A stretch of DNA of 64,000 nucleotides from Deuterostichococcus epilithicus (taxonomy: Eukaryota > Chlorophyta > Trebouxiophyceae > Prasiolales > Stichococcaceae). This document shows, piece by piece, positions 36,165 through 48,300 of the stretch; the stretch's first letter is position 1; every line of letters begins with the position of its first letter. The stretch is from positions 3,770,501 through 3,834,500 of the forward strand of contig JAVTLE010000005.1 in the NCBI GenBank assembly GCA_033439295.1, written 5' to 3'. Below the pieces are notes generated by a model, which was given only the letters and a program-made list of their open reading frames with translations, was not told where the DNA came from and did no database searches. Made by a program: the position numbers and the translations under genes.

Positions 36165-38300
36165 GGACGCTGGCTCATGTACGCCATGCTGTGCTGCGCT
36201 TTGCCGCATGCACTTTTGCCCAGACAGGCCGCCCAGCCATCAGCGGCGCAAGGGAGCAACAGTCTCGGTTATGTGTTTTCCGCTTGTCGCTGGGAGAAGC
36301 GTGCAGCGCCGCCAGCGCCTCGGCCTGGGAAAGAACAGGCACAGCCGCGGGGCAGCGGTCGTTGGACACTGGTGCGGCAGCAGCTGTCCGGCACCGGTTG
36401 CCCTGAAGCACTGCGACCCTGTCTGCCGCCGTCGTGGGCGGCGGGGTTATGGGAATGTGGCGGCAGTAAATCGGAGAATTCGGGCAGAACTCATAGTCGA
36501 CATGCTAGCAGCTGGGATGATGGACAAGCGAAGCAAGACTGAGATGCGAGTAGACGAGCGAGCATCGAGATTGACATTTTTGGACCGGCTGCTTGCTTCA
36601 GCGTTTGCGCCAGGCACTGAGGAGCCTTGCTGTATGTCGAACAGCGCGAGGTGTGCATTGCCTGATGGCTGCTGGCCATTTTGCAGCGCTATCCGAGAGC
36701 CTGGCATAGGTCATCCTGATTTTTGGGTGTTTGCACTCCTTTCCTCGGTGGACAGCGTCATGACCCGTCATCACTCTCTTGCAACCGCCGCAAGATGGTC
36801 TTGCACTAGGCCGTTGTTGCGTCGCAATATTCACAGCATCAAAGCATTAGAATCAACGCACACATCACTGCACGGCACAGCTGCAGCGGCGGAGGCGCTG
36901 TCCTGCAAGCGCAAAGACAGCAGAGATCAGGTGTGGACCAACTCAACAGTTTCTGGCAAGACAAATTCTGACATTGGCTTGGCGAAGATTCAACTTGGTC
37001 GAACCGCCGTTGATGCTATTGCTCTCGGCTGAGACCCGGCCAGCCTGGAACTGTAGCGACTAATTGACAGGCAAGCAGAGCTTGTACTGATTGCACCTGC
37101 TCCGCCATTCACTGCCTCCGTTGACAAAGGAAGGAAGGCACCGCCGGGATGGCACCTCCGAAGTGCTCCGCCAGCAGCGCGGCGTGCGCTGGCGCCATGC
37201 GCGAACGGCCATGTTTCGACTACAACGCGCCAGCAGCCGCCGCTGAGGCTGCAGCTGCGACGGAACCTGACGCAGCGTCCGTAACGCGTTCATCGCAGGC
37301 GCCCATGTTAATGCCGCTGCCGTCGCCGCCCCCCTGCCGCCGGTACTGTCGCTGCCGCGAGGCTAAGCACTGGCAATGATCGGGGCGCTCAGCGCTGCGG
37401 CTTCTCCGCTGCATGTGCCGGCTGCAACAGTGGCGTCTATGCCGGCATGTTCCGTGCATGAGATGCTGCTGGCACTGCCGACGCAGGAGCTTGCAGGGCG
37501 GCCATCATGGCCGTCAGCTGATGGGCTGGCCCTGCCGGCAGCTGCACCAGAGCAGGCAGCAGCGGCGGTACATGTCGCAGCGGTTTCTGCGGCCAGCCTG
37601 CGTCATGTTGCCTGGGCGGCATCATCAACTGGCGTGGGAGCGGCGGACGCAGAAACGGCGGCGGCGGCGGCGGCGACAATGTTTGTTCCATGCGGCGTGG
37701 GCTGCTGCATCATCGTAGGGCGCCCCATGCTGGTCTGGGCGCCCGGCTACGTGCGCCAGCCACAGCAGCGCCTGTCCAACAGGCTATTCATTGAAGTGAG
37801 AAGCTGAACAGCTGATGGACTCTGAACCAAATACCATCCATGCCATGACTGGGCGTAGCTGAGTGTGGTTGTGTCGCCGTGGTGGATCTGGACGAGATGA
37901 TGTTCTGCAGGCAGCAGTCAACGGTCGCACCTGCCGAACTGCAGGCCGCTTGCTGCTGAGGGCGATCGGGGCGCTCACTGCCAGCCCCGGGCGCGGCACG
38001 TGCAGCAGCAGCGTCTGGAAGCAGCTGCATCACGGGTACACACAGCGGTGCTCAACCGTCCTCGATTTCAGCCTTGCGTACGAGCGTTAGGCACACCCAT
38101 GCAGACGTTCGGATTCTGATGCTGGTTGTTGTGAGATGGCACTCCCGGCTGTTGCTGCTGCATGCGTGTGCCAGGGTGCAGCACAGGCAGCCGGGTGGTG
38201 CCTGTATGCGCTGATAACTCGCTACCAAGCATCCGACGCAGGCCTCCAGACGCCGCCTGCTGGCATTCCTGACAAAACTGGCACGATGCTCAGAAGCGGT
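36165..38300. other. Unresolved region after the fasciclin gene
   Basis: The first part should be fasciclin 3' UTR. Open frames exist on both strands, e.g. plus 37376-37807 with an ATG, Ala-rich. None has a domain, a clear splice context or a consistent extension. A GGC run near 37663-37677 is a simple repeat. I make no gene call. Confidence 0.4.
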
Positions 38301-38306
38301 TCACCA

Positions 38307-39800
38307 TCAAAGAGCCAGTGACCTGGTGACGGCGCCGTGCGTGTGGCCGGCTGCCGCCATGGTGGCATAGACGCCGTTCAGCGCCGTCAGCAGCGTTTGC
38401 AGGTCGTCCCACTCGTCAGGTCGCAGGCCGGTGGCGGCATCAGGCACACGGCCGCGGCTAGAGGGGCTGCTGCCCGCCCTTTTGCTGCCAGCGGTGCTGT
38501 TGCTGCCAGCGGTGTCCTGTTTCTGCAGCGGCAGGCGGCCCCTGGCGAGCAGGGCCTTTAGGCCTCCCGCGATGCCACTGGTGTCCCTGCTGTCGTCGCC
38601 GGCGTCACCGCGACTGCTGCCCGCGATGTGATCGTGCGAGCCGCGCTCCTGCAGCGTTGCGAGAGCCGAGGCCAGCACGTGCGGCCGCATGACGTGGATG
38701 TGCGGGAGGCTCGGCAGCGGCGCGTCTTCTGCCGGCGGGCGCCGCTGCTGCGCTGACGCCGCCACCGTCTCGCTCAGGCCTGGAGCTCGGCCGCCAGCAT
38801 CGCTGCAGACGCTGCCGCTGCTGGCGCTACGGGATGGGCTAAGGCTTGCGCTGTCCACGTGGCGGCGGCCCAGCAGCGGGCGATCGCCATCGTCATCAGA
38901 GGGAAAGCACTCCGAATATTCGGGGCTGCTGCCTCGGCGGCAGAAGCCGCCGCAGCCGCCGCCACCGCTGCTGGCGGGGCGGCTGAGGGTCGCCATTCGC
39001 CTTGAAACAACTGTGCACGCTCTGCGAGCTGCCGGCGGCACTGCCGCCATTACCGGTGCCGACCGGTGGGCTCTGCGGCGTCGAGGTGTCCGCTGTAGGC
39101 AGCAGCTGCAGCTGCAGCTGGATGCTGATTGCTGCAACTTGGTCGTCAGCGCAGTCCCAGCTCTTGTCACTGCCGCGAGTGATGTCGCCGCTGACAAAGC
39201 AGACGGGCGCGCCCTCGAAACGCAGCACCTGGTTCAATGGGTCACACGCCGCAAGGCCGAATGCCTCCGCCAGGCCATGTGTTATGCCATCAGCAAGCAT
39301 GGTCAATCCACAAAAGGCGGAAGCGAGATTTGTCCATCATCCTCTTGTCCATTGGAATCCTGCTGCAAGACCACAGTGCCCCTCCCAGCGCCAAACACTC
39401 CGCAGATGCAGTGGCAGGCAAGCGGGCGAGACGGTGCTGCCCAGCTTCAGCTTGCAGTGCGCCGTTAGGAAGCGTACCATGCACGCTGCGCCCTGCCAGC
39501 AGTGCTGGCTCCCATTCCAGCACAGACGAGGGTCAGCGGCAAGCGTTTTCCTTATCCAACTGTCGAACCGCTGCATGGCATAATCTGGAGACTGACACCG
39601 CACCGCCCGGGCGTGGAAGGTGCCGTGCTCGGCCAGCAAATCTGCTGCCGAGTCGTCTTGGAACACCGTAGGGCCGCCGTTGCTCTGCTGTTACCCCGGC
39701 GCAGCACAGAACTCCAGCACCTGCTGCTGCGCCTCTGGATAGTCCAGGAAGGCCACCGGCTCAGCAGCTGGCAGTCGGCGACCCGACATCACGGACTGCA
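38307..39800 (-). CDS. Doubtful Ser/Ala-rich coding block (gene not resolved)
   Basis: A minus-strand frame from about 39000 to 38307 has coding-like content: SPEYSECFPSDDDGDRP, SLSPSRSASSGSV, PSLPHIHVMRPHVLASA, TGLRPDEWDDLQTLLTAL. Possible earlier exons lie at about 39795-39690 (PVAFLDYPEAQQQVLEF) and near 39240-39130 (NQVLRFEGAPVCFVSGD). I could not join these with sound splice borders, and recognise no family. It may be one gene, two, or partly noise. Confidence 0.35.
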
Positions 39801-40881
39801 GCCTGCAGTAGTAAAAGAGATACGCAGCTGCTGGTCAACAGGTTGCATTCGCTTCCTGCAGGACACCATGAATGCGCCACCACAGCAGGTCGTACGTAGT
39901 TAAATATGCATCGAGCTGGGCTGCAACGAGCTGCGCTTGTCGTCCATCATCCTGTGTCCCTTGCGGCTGCTCTCAGCAGGCTGCAGCAGGACGAAGCGGT
40001 CATTTTGTCCTAATCTGACAAAGCATAGCACTCACCTGCGAGCGAGCGAGCATTTGCAGTATTCAGGCAACAAAAGTCCTGCCGGCTATTCCAGTAAAGT
40101 CTGGTGCAAACACGACCTTGACGTCAGCAGAAGGTGCCCAAGAACTGGCGAAAAGGTTTCGCAATGATCTTCTGCTCTGGATATGTCAGGTTGGCGAAGG
40201 GCGCGGAGGTTGCTTTCGGGCTGAAGCCAACGAACATCAGTCCATGTAGCTTGTCTAAGCAGCTTGTTCGTTCATGCTTCATCTCGCTGGTGGGTGGTGG
40301 CCAGTCTGTACCGACTGGGCATGATGCAAGTGGACGTTGTGCCGTCGGTTACCTACGTCTCGAACAACTTGAAGAATTTGATGATGTTTTTCATGCCGTC
40401 CACGAGCTTGCTGCAGTCTTAACGTCAAGGAAGCGTGTCCTCTGAGCTGCCGCTGGCGGAACGCCGTTTGGTGCTTACCGCCGTCTCTTCCGCGGCTGAA
40501 GACCAGCACAGGGCGGGCACAAGAAAATGCACTCAACATGCTGACTCTGACCCCTCCACCCCCCCTCCACCTCTGACCCCGCCACCATGACGCGTTCGCA
40601 CGTCCATCCGCAGTGTGGCTGACCTCACGCCGTTTGCATCTGCTCAACCCTCGAGATGCATGCTGGCCAGATGGCACTGCCCCCTTGGAACTCATCACGT
40701 TCTTGAACTTGGCGTGAAGAGCTGCATAAGGCTCTCTTGCGTAGCAAAGAGCTCTTGACCCTGTTTTCGGTTGCGTGTGCGAGCCTCAATGCCCTGATAT
40801 TTATTTCGTGGCTGCACTGTATGGCGGAGTTGCGCACCGCCCCTTAGCGAGCATGCTGGGTCGATCCTGTTAGGCGTGAGC
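39801..40881. other. Intergenic or unresolved, upstream of histone deacetylase
   Basis: No recognisable coding motif on either strand. It should include the deacetylase promoter. Confidence 0.4.
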
Positions 40882-43800
40882 ATGACTCCAACCTCGTCCA
40901 CCCTTTGTCGTGCCTGTGCATGCCGTGGCGGCGCACGAAGCATCGGCGCTGCTGCTCGGGCGCTCCTTGCTGACCCCGTGATAGTCTGGACCAGTGAAGT
41001 CACAAGCCCAGCCTTGCAGCACGGCAGCAGCGCAGCTGCGACATTGGCACAGGTCCCGAACCGCCGCAGTTCTCATCAAGGCAGATGTGGCAGCATTCGG
41101 GGGACCGCAGCGGCAGCCCAGCAACCCGCAGACGCCGCCTTTCTGGCTTGGCGGTTGCCGTCGCGTGCAGGCCTCACAACAAAGGCAGCAGGCCGTTCGG
41201 CAGCAGGCCATACAGCGCCACTGGCGCCTTCAGAGCCGCCGCAATCGGCGAGCTCCGCAGAGTTTTCTGATTTCGCGGCAGCGGATCCGACAGCAGCAGA
41301 GCCGGCGGCCGGGACGCCAGCAGAGGGTGAACCTGCCTGGCGCCGGCCATCAGAGCACAGCCGGCCCTGGAACAGGCCGCAGGACCGCCGACGACTGCTG
41401 GTGTACTACTCGGACCACTTCCACGTGGTGCGTCTGCTTCCCATTCGGGAATGCATTGCGACTCCAATCCCAGAGGCGATCATTCAGGCAGCATCTAGTG
41501 TGGGCTGTGGGCCACGTTTGATTGGGTCCATTGCCAAGACGTGATGTCTGGCTGGGGTTTCACCGGTCTCTGGCTGCATCATCTGCAGCTTTCCGGCAAT
41601 GTCATTGCAGGAGCTGCCAGAGGGGCATCGTTACCCAATGGCCAAGTATGCGCGTGCCCACCAGCAGCTGCGGGAAGACGCATCCCTGCACGACCGCATC
41701 AACTTCCAACCGGTGAAATTCACTCTCACCCTCGATCCTGCAGGACTGGAAGTTGACAAATATCGTAAGGAGCCCGTTCAGGGCTCGTCAGGACTCTGCT
41801 GGCCGGAGCCTGCTGATTGACTGGCCGGACAGCGCCAACCTGCTGCAGTGATCGAACACTGCCATTCCACCTTCTAGCCTTGCACCGAATCGACTGGCCA
41901 TGCCCGCATTTTGCAGGCGCCGCGGGCGTCGCAGGCGGAGCTCGGCGCGGCACACGACCTGGCCTACGTGCGGCGCTGCCTCGCAGGCGAGTTGGACGAG
42001 CGGGAGCAGCGTGCCATCGGGCTGCCCTGGACGCCCAGCCTGGCAGCGTATGCACAGTGAGCCCGCAGAGTCGAGGGTGTCGGGCCGCATGTCGGTTTGA
42101 GTGCACAGTGACGGCTTATGGCAGCCAGCGGCCAGCAACGGCACCTTCCTGTGACGCGGAACAGCACACGCGCGCACAGCTAGCCATGTGAAGAAACGGA
42201 CTTGCTGTGTCTATCGAAGGCCTCGAAGTCCACCAAGTGAGCCCCCTCTTCGGTGCAACAGCCATGACCACCACTGCGTGCCTTGCCACAGCTCGAGCGC
42301 AGCCGGCTGCTCTTCCCCTCAGGGCCTCGGCTGGCGGCGGGCTGGCGGCGACGCGGGCGGTGCTGCGGCACGGGCTGCCCGCCGCCGCCAGCCTCGCAGG
42401 TCCGCTTGTCTGATCCCGTTGACCCTGCTCGCTGCCCATTCATCACCGACTCGGAGCAGCCTGAAACTGAAATCAACTGCAAACATCAAAAGGCCAGCTG
42501 CGGCAGACAGAGCTGCAGCTGGGGTGCACACCGGCAAGGGCGTCGGCAACTGCCTCACACCTGTCTGTCGTCTGCGCGTCTTGCATCCCGGGTGATCGCC
42601 CCCAGTGCCACCCACATGTGCAACCGACACAATGTGTTTCTGAGAGGTGTCTCATGGTATTGCAGGTGGCACGCACCACGCTTTTGCTGACCACGGCGAG
42701 GGCTTCTGCATCTTCAACGACATCGCCGTTGCCGCGGCGGCCGCAATGGCAGACTTTGGCCTGGAACGTATCCTCGTCATCGACCTAGACGTGCACCAGG
42801 TGCTTCAACAACAACAAAAGAATGACGATGCCCTGCTGCTGTCGCCCGCTCGACGCTGCCAGCTGCATTCTCCCAAAGAACCTCCTCCCACCAATGCTGC
42901 AATGTAGTGGGATTCCTTTCTCAAGTATTGGAACGATGAACTTTTGGAAACAAGGTGCATAAGTACATCTAAAGAGCCACTCTGCTGGCCGCAGGGCAAT
43001 GGAACGGCGTCTGTCTTCCAGGAAGATCCTCGCGTCACCACCTTCGACCTGCACGGTGCGCTGTTGATGACGAGGCCACTCAAACGCTACACTTCCAGCA
43101 CGTTTGAATTGTCGGCACGGCTGTTGTGTGGCAGCGGAGGGGGCGAGGTCACGAGGGTTCAGAGTCCAGGCATGCTGGTCCTTTTACTCGACCAGTTTCA
43201 TGACATGCTCAACTACCATCGTATGGTGCGTCAACCAGCTTGTTGATGTGCTCGGTCACCTTCTGGAAGCCTCCACCGCAGGCGACAACAATTATCCGTG
43301 GAGGACGCGCCAGAAGTGCACATACGATATCGGGCTGCCCGACAACACGGATGACGCCGCATACATGCAGGTGCGTGACTATTAAGTATTGGCTACTGGG
43401 CGGATGCGCCTGCCCCCAGGAGCATCGCCATCGTCTGTTGCAGACGACTCTGTGGCAAATACATATGCGGCAGGCTGCCGGCCGCTACCCGTGCTGTGGA
43501 TGTCAGGAACCATTGGGGTTTGACCGGTCGCCATGGTTGTGGCAGGGTCGTGCGCCGGCTCGCCTGTGTCGAATTCTTTGCGCCGCCGCACCGTCTTGGT
43601 TGGCCGGCAAACGTTGTGGGCCGTGCTGATCTCCCTTTCGTACTAACCTAGTCACTACCATTGCCAACCTAGCAGGTGCTGCAGCAGTGGCTGTCGCACA
43701 CCTGCCGCACCTCTGTTCTGAGTCAGTCAACGCACTGTGCTTGCGCCGCCTCTGATGCCTGATCAAGCGCCGTGACGGCGCAGGTGCTGGAGCGGTGGCT

Positions 43801-44437
43801 GCCACGGCTGTGGCGGGACCACGAGCCGCAGCTGGTCATCTTCCAGGCGGGCGTCGACGCACTGGCTGAAGACAGCTTCGGCAGGCCAGTAGCGTCCCGA
43901 CTGCCGCACCAGTCTGCCTTCCGAGTGCCTGGGGCCCGCCATCCGACATTGCCGCATTGTGCAAGGTCGTGTTGCTCGGGTCACTGCTGCGAGGGGCCTC
44001 AGGGCAGACAGACTGGGGCCTTGAGATGTATGGGATAGGCACGGAATGGCTGCATAAACCAGCTTTCGGCCGATGCCGAAGTACGGAGAAGCTGCAGGTT
44101 GACATGAGGCATGCCTAGACGTTGGCGTTGTGCTTGAGCACTTGCTGGACCGCAGTGGCCGTGTAAATCACGAAGCTGGCAACTGCTTATCACCCTGACG
44201 GTCCGCAGGCTGGCGCTCAGCCGGCAGGGGCTGCTGCGACGAAACAACGCAGTGTACAGTGCCGCTTTTGCCGCTCAGACGCCGCTGGTCATCGTGTTTG
44301 GCGGCGGCTACAGCCGCCCAATGGACGCGTCGGTGGCGGCGCACGCCGACGTGTTTCGGTCGGCGGCGCTCCGGGTGGCGGCGCTGCAGCCGGAGCATGA
44401 CGGAGCATCAGGCTCCAGTATACCAGAATGTTATTGA
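40882..44437 (+). CDS. Histone deacetylase superfamily, class IV/HDA2-like
   Basis: Zinc-dependent amidohydrolase. Exons: 40882-41427, 41611-41712, 41917-42047, 42323-42399, 42666-42799, 42995-43055, 43282-43370, 43784-43884, 44209-44437; 489 aa, all in phase. After a 175-residue Ala/Arg-rich leader the domain starts VYYSDHFHVELPEGHRYPM. Active-site elements are present: GTHHAFADHGEGFCIFND (His pair 289-290), DLDVHQGNGT (zinc ligands Asp327 and His329), GVDAL (zinc ligand Asp405) and GGGYSRP. The pattern is closest to the plant HDA2 / cyanobacterial branch (class IV), from memory. The leader is long for this class and looks like a plastid or mitochondrial targeting peptide, so the substrate may not be histone. 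The last intron begins AG|GCCAGT, a GC donor. Confidence 0.93.
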
Positions 44438-45331
44438 CAAACTGCCATAGACAGAAGCTGAAGATCGACAACATTCCTGGCATTGTGACGGGGCAGCAGA
44501 GCTCGGCTTTGTGCCAGTCGGACCTGCCCCATGTCTCTCAAAGCCTGAAATCCACTGCAATGCATCTCAAGCGGCCGGACAGTCTGACCTTGAAATGTGA
44601 CAAGCTGTGTGTTTAAGAGGGCATGCACTGACGAGGCTTCACGGGAGCCAGAAAGGACAAGGTTCCGAAGGCAAACAGGTGGGTCACCTGAGTTTCGGAA
44701 GCATGCTGTGCAATTATATGCTCCTAAACCCCAGGCCAAAAGCGAAGCTGGGGAGGGGAGCACCGGCAGTCGAGCAAGATGATTGCAATGCAAAAGAAGG
44801 TAATAGAACTGCCACAGTCATATTGGTGCCGTGACGCAGTACTCTCGCACCGCCACGATCAGACGCAAAGGGGTCATACGATCTGCCTGGTTCACATACG
44901 ACGGAGTTTAGCGCTTGGTCTGCTCTGCTGAGATTGCAGCCTCGACAGCTCCCTTGAAGGCATCGCATGTCTTGTTCCTAACGTCAGCATATTGCGAGGT
45001 GGGTGAAAACTATAGTCCTTGTGCCTGACCTCGCTGGCTTCCGACACCTGACGGGCGCTGCCTTACGCATGGCAACCTCCGCTGCATGCCTGGTGCGCTG
45101 GTGAGCCTGCCGCGAGTCTTGAGACGCCCACCATTCGCAGCTTGCCGCTGACACAATGCCGGACGCCAAGACACGCAGCGGTTTCCAGCACCGCATCTAA
45201 CAGCCTGCCTCCATTGCAGGGCTTACAGCAGCCGCTGGAACGTACGCCCAGTCCGCCCCTGCCCCGCTCTGCAGCCCGCACGCGGCGTGCATCCAACCGG
45301 TCCGGGGCGCCACAACCAAGGCGGCAGCGGC
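44438..45331. other. Intergenic, deacetylase to DGS1
   Basis: Nearly 0.9 kb between co-directional genes. Deacetylase 3' UTR and DGS1 promoter presumed. No gene seen. Confidence 0.5.
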
Positions 45332-48300
45332 ATGGCGGCGGTGCTGCGCGGCGTTGGTGGCCTGCCCTTCACCGCGCTGCGGCTGACGCTGCGGCTGCTG
45401 CGGCGGCTGCAGCGGGGCCCCGCGCCGCAGCACCTACTGCCGGTGGCGGGGCTGGACCAGGAGCGAGCGGCGCCGCTGCTCTTTGCCATCCGCGAGGCCG
45501 CCCGGGAGGCTGACGTGAGGTTTCACGCCTGCTTTGTCTGCATCGGACGGCACTTCGAGCTGTGCCCTGAGCTCCTGCGGTGGACCCTGAGCGAGGATCC
45601 AGAGGCTCTTGCACTTCGAGCACTTCTGCCATCTGCCTGCTGCAGCGGAGTGCAGAGGAGTGATGCAACATGAGACAACCCTGACTAACCTCTGGCACTC
45701 TGCTGGCGAGTGCAGCAGCCAAAGGGAATGGCCTGCCGCCATGAATGCTTTCTGCTGCAGACTTTGGCGCGCTGTTGGATCACACTTGTCTGACGCATGC
45801 TGCAGGAGGACAATGCGGAACTCCTTTCGCAGTGCTGCAGAGTCATGGCGCTTGGTGAACCTTTCTTTGACCCGTCCTGCAGGCGGACGATGCGGAGCTG
45901 GTGCAGCAGTGGCTGGCGGCGGCACAGCTGGCACAAATAGGCATGGACCGCCTCGTCGGCACACTGGAGCTGATCGAAGGTGTGGCAGAAGTCGTGTGGC
46001 GTGGCAGGCCTTGTCATTGTCGCACTCCAATGTTGTACGGCGCCTGTCGAACGTCTCGTGGGACCGTAGTGCCCCACTCCCCACGTGCTCTGCCGCTCTG
46101 CAAGGCGTGTCAGCTGAAAAGTCCGATTGGCCATTGGCAGGTGACCTGGCTTTCTGGCGTGATCGGCTGGAGGGCGGCAGCCGCCATGGCCTGTTCCTGC
46201 TGCTCGGCCAGGCAAGCGTTTTTTGCGGCAATTACAATGTATGTGTTCAAGGAAAGCCTGCCGCAGGATGCACATGCGCGATCGTCGACCCCTTCACCCC
46301 CTTTGATGCGGTTTAGGGGAGCAGCTTGACAAGCTGCCTCCCTCAGACTCCTTGGTCCGATTCCACAAGCAGTTCTCTGGGCCAGCGTACACGTGTCGGC
46401 TTGCAAACCTGCAGGGGCCGTCCAAATTCGCCCGCGACGTGCTAGCGCTGGTGCGGCGGGAAGAGCGGCGGCTGAGCGGGCGCCGCTCCCACCGCCGCGA
46501 GCTGACCGCGACCGAGAAGATCGAGGAGCGGGTGAGAGTTTCTGAGCGGCGTAGGCGCCAGGCTGGTCGTGCTCAGGACCTGCAGCCTACCTCTTCGCTC
46601 TCTGTGAGCTGCACCATGCTGCGTGCCGGGGTATCGAATGACAAGGATCTGAAACCGAACACTGAATGCCGGGGACTGCCGGTCACCGAGCACAATTATT
46701 GACAATCCTCCAGCCTCCGCTGGGGTCGGGTTTGCTCATGATACCAAAAAAAGTTAGTGGGCGTGATTGTTGATTCCTGCTGCAGGTCACCATCCTGCGC
46801 AGCCTGCAGTCGCGCCTGGCGGAATCGCTCGCGGGCCTCAATGCCGGCGCGGGCCAGCTGCACTTGCGCGGCCCCAGCCGCGGCGGCGGCGGCGGCGGCG
46901 GCGGCAGCGCCGCCAGCCTGGCGGCGGCGGGCGGCGCGGGGGGCCTCATGGCCATTGCGCGGCGTAGCGTGCAGGCCAGCCTGCTGGCCACAGCAGAGGT
47001 GCGGCTTTCTTAAACCCTTGAAAACCAACCCCTAGCAGGCATTCCTCGTCCACACCTCCGCGTGAATCTGGTTGGTCGCCCTCGCGCAAACAGTCTCACT
47101 GGCATGCCGCCGGCTGCGCCCCCCCACCTGGCCGAGCCGCTGCACGGCGTCGAGGTCGGAATCGTCCAGGCTTGCCCTGGGAGGTTAGGTTGCGGGCTAT
47201 TGAGCGCCTGGAGCCGGTTTGTCAGCAGCTGCAGCGCACCTCAAAAAAACCTCACGGGGGCAATGTCCGACCTCACCGCTGTGTCCCGGCAGCACGTCAC
47301 TGCAGGCGGTCTGTTCCCTGCAGGCTTTCGAGCGCCTGGAGCCGGTGCGGCAGCAGCTGCGGACGCGCCCTGAGGCTCTGGCCCTGCCCGCCCCGCCCCG
47401 CCTGCCAGGTGCCGCTTCCTCACCCGAGCAACCGCCAAATCAGGCAGCCTGTGCACGCCGGCGACGCCTTTGCTGTGCGTCCACACTGTGCCCTGCAGGC
47501 GGTTTGGGCCGAGCGCCTGCAGCGGCAGGCAGAGTGGTCGCTCAGCTGGCTTGATGTGCTTAGTCACCTGCCCGCCAGGCACCATCACATGTTGCCGTGT
47601 GCATGCTTGCACAGCATGACAAGCTTGCCATAGAGGGTGTGGAGGGTAGGCCTGGCCAAGCATATGCCTGACCAGACATTTCGAATCGAAATGCCCGCAT
47701 CAGCTGACGAGCCCTTGTCCAAGTCTCAAGGCGGCAGGCCCTGCGCAAATGTGGGCGTCGTCCGCCTTGATATGCTAGGTCTGGCATACCCTACTGCCAC
47801 TGGTGGCTGAGCCCAAATCGTAAATTTTAGACCTGTGCCCCCGCCGGCAGCAGGACTGAGGCGCAACGCAGGGCGTTGCCCGCGCCAGCAACCACCATGC
47901 TGTGTCGGGTTGCTGCAGGCGGCGCTGCAGCATCGAACTCCGAGGAGACAACGCCATCGGCGGCGCCGGCGGGAGCGGCAGCAGCACCGCGGCCGCAGCA
48001 GCAGCAGCAGCAGGGCGAGGCGGCGGCTGCGTCGGCCGGTAATGGAGGCGGCAACGGCAGAAACGACGGCGGGGACGGCAGCATCGCGACGGCGCTGCAG
48101 CGTGCGCAGCGGGCGCTGGGCACTGATCTCCACGTCGAGCTGGAGATGACGCTTACGGAAGTCATGAAGCTGGCCAACAAGTCCGCGCACAAGTGAGCCC
48201 TTTAACACCCGTATGCTCCTTCCTCTTCGTATGCACACTCTTTGGATCTGTCAGACATGTGTTGTCTGAGACGAGTGCTGCGCTGCAACCTCGGTCCAGA

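Noticed and set aside
36208-37032. Plus-strand frame of 274 codons after the fasciclin gene
   Set aside because: No motif, no splice context, mixed composition; most likely 3' UTR and chance in GC-rich DNA.
47409-47918. Segment VWAERLQRQAEWSLSWL as an extra DGS1 exon
   Set aside because: Including it breaks the phase between exons 6 and 7, which join perfectly without it; treated as an echo.
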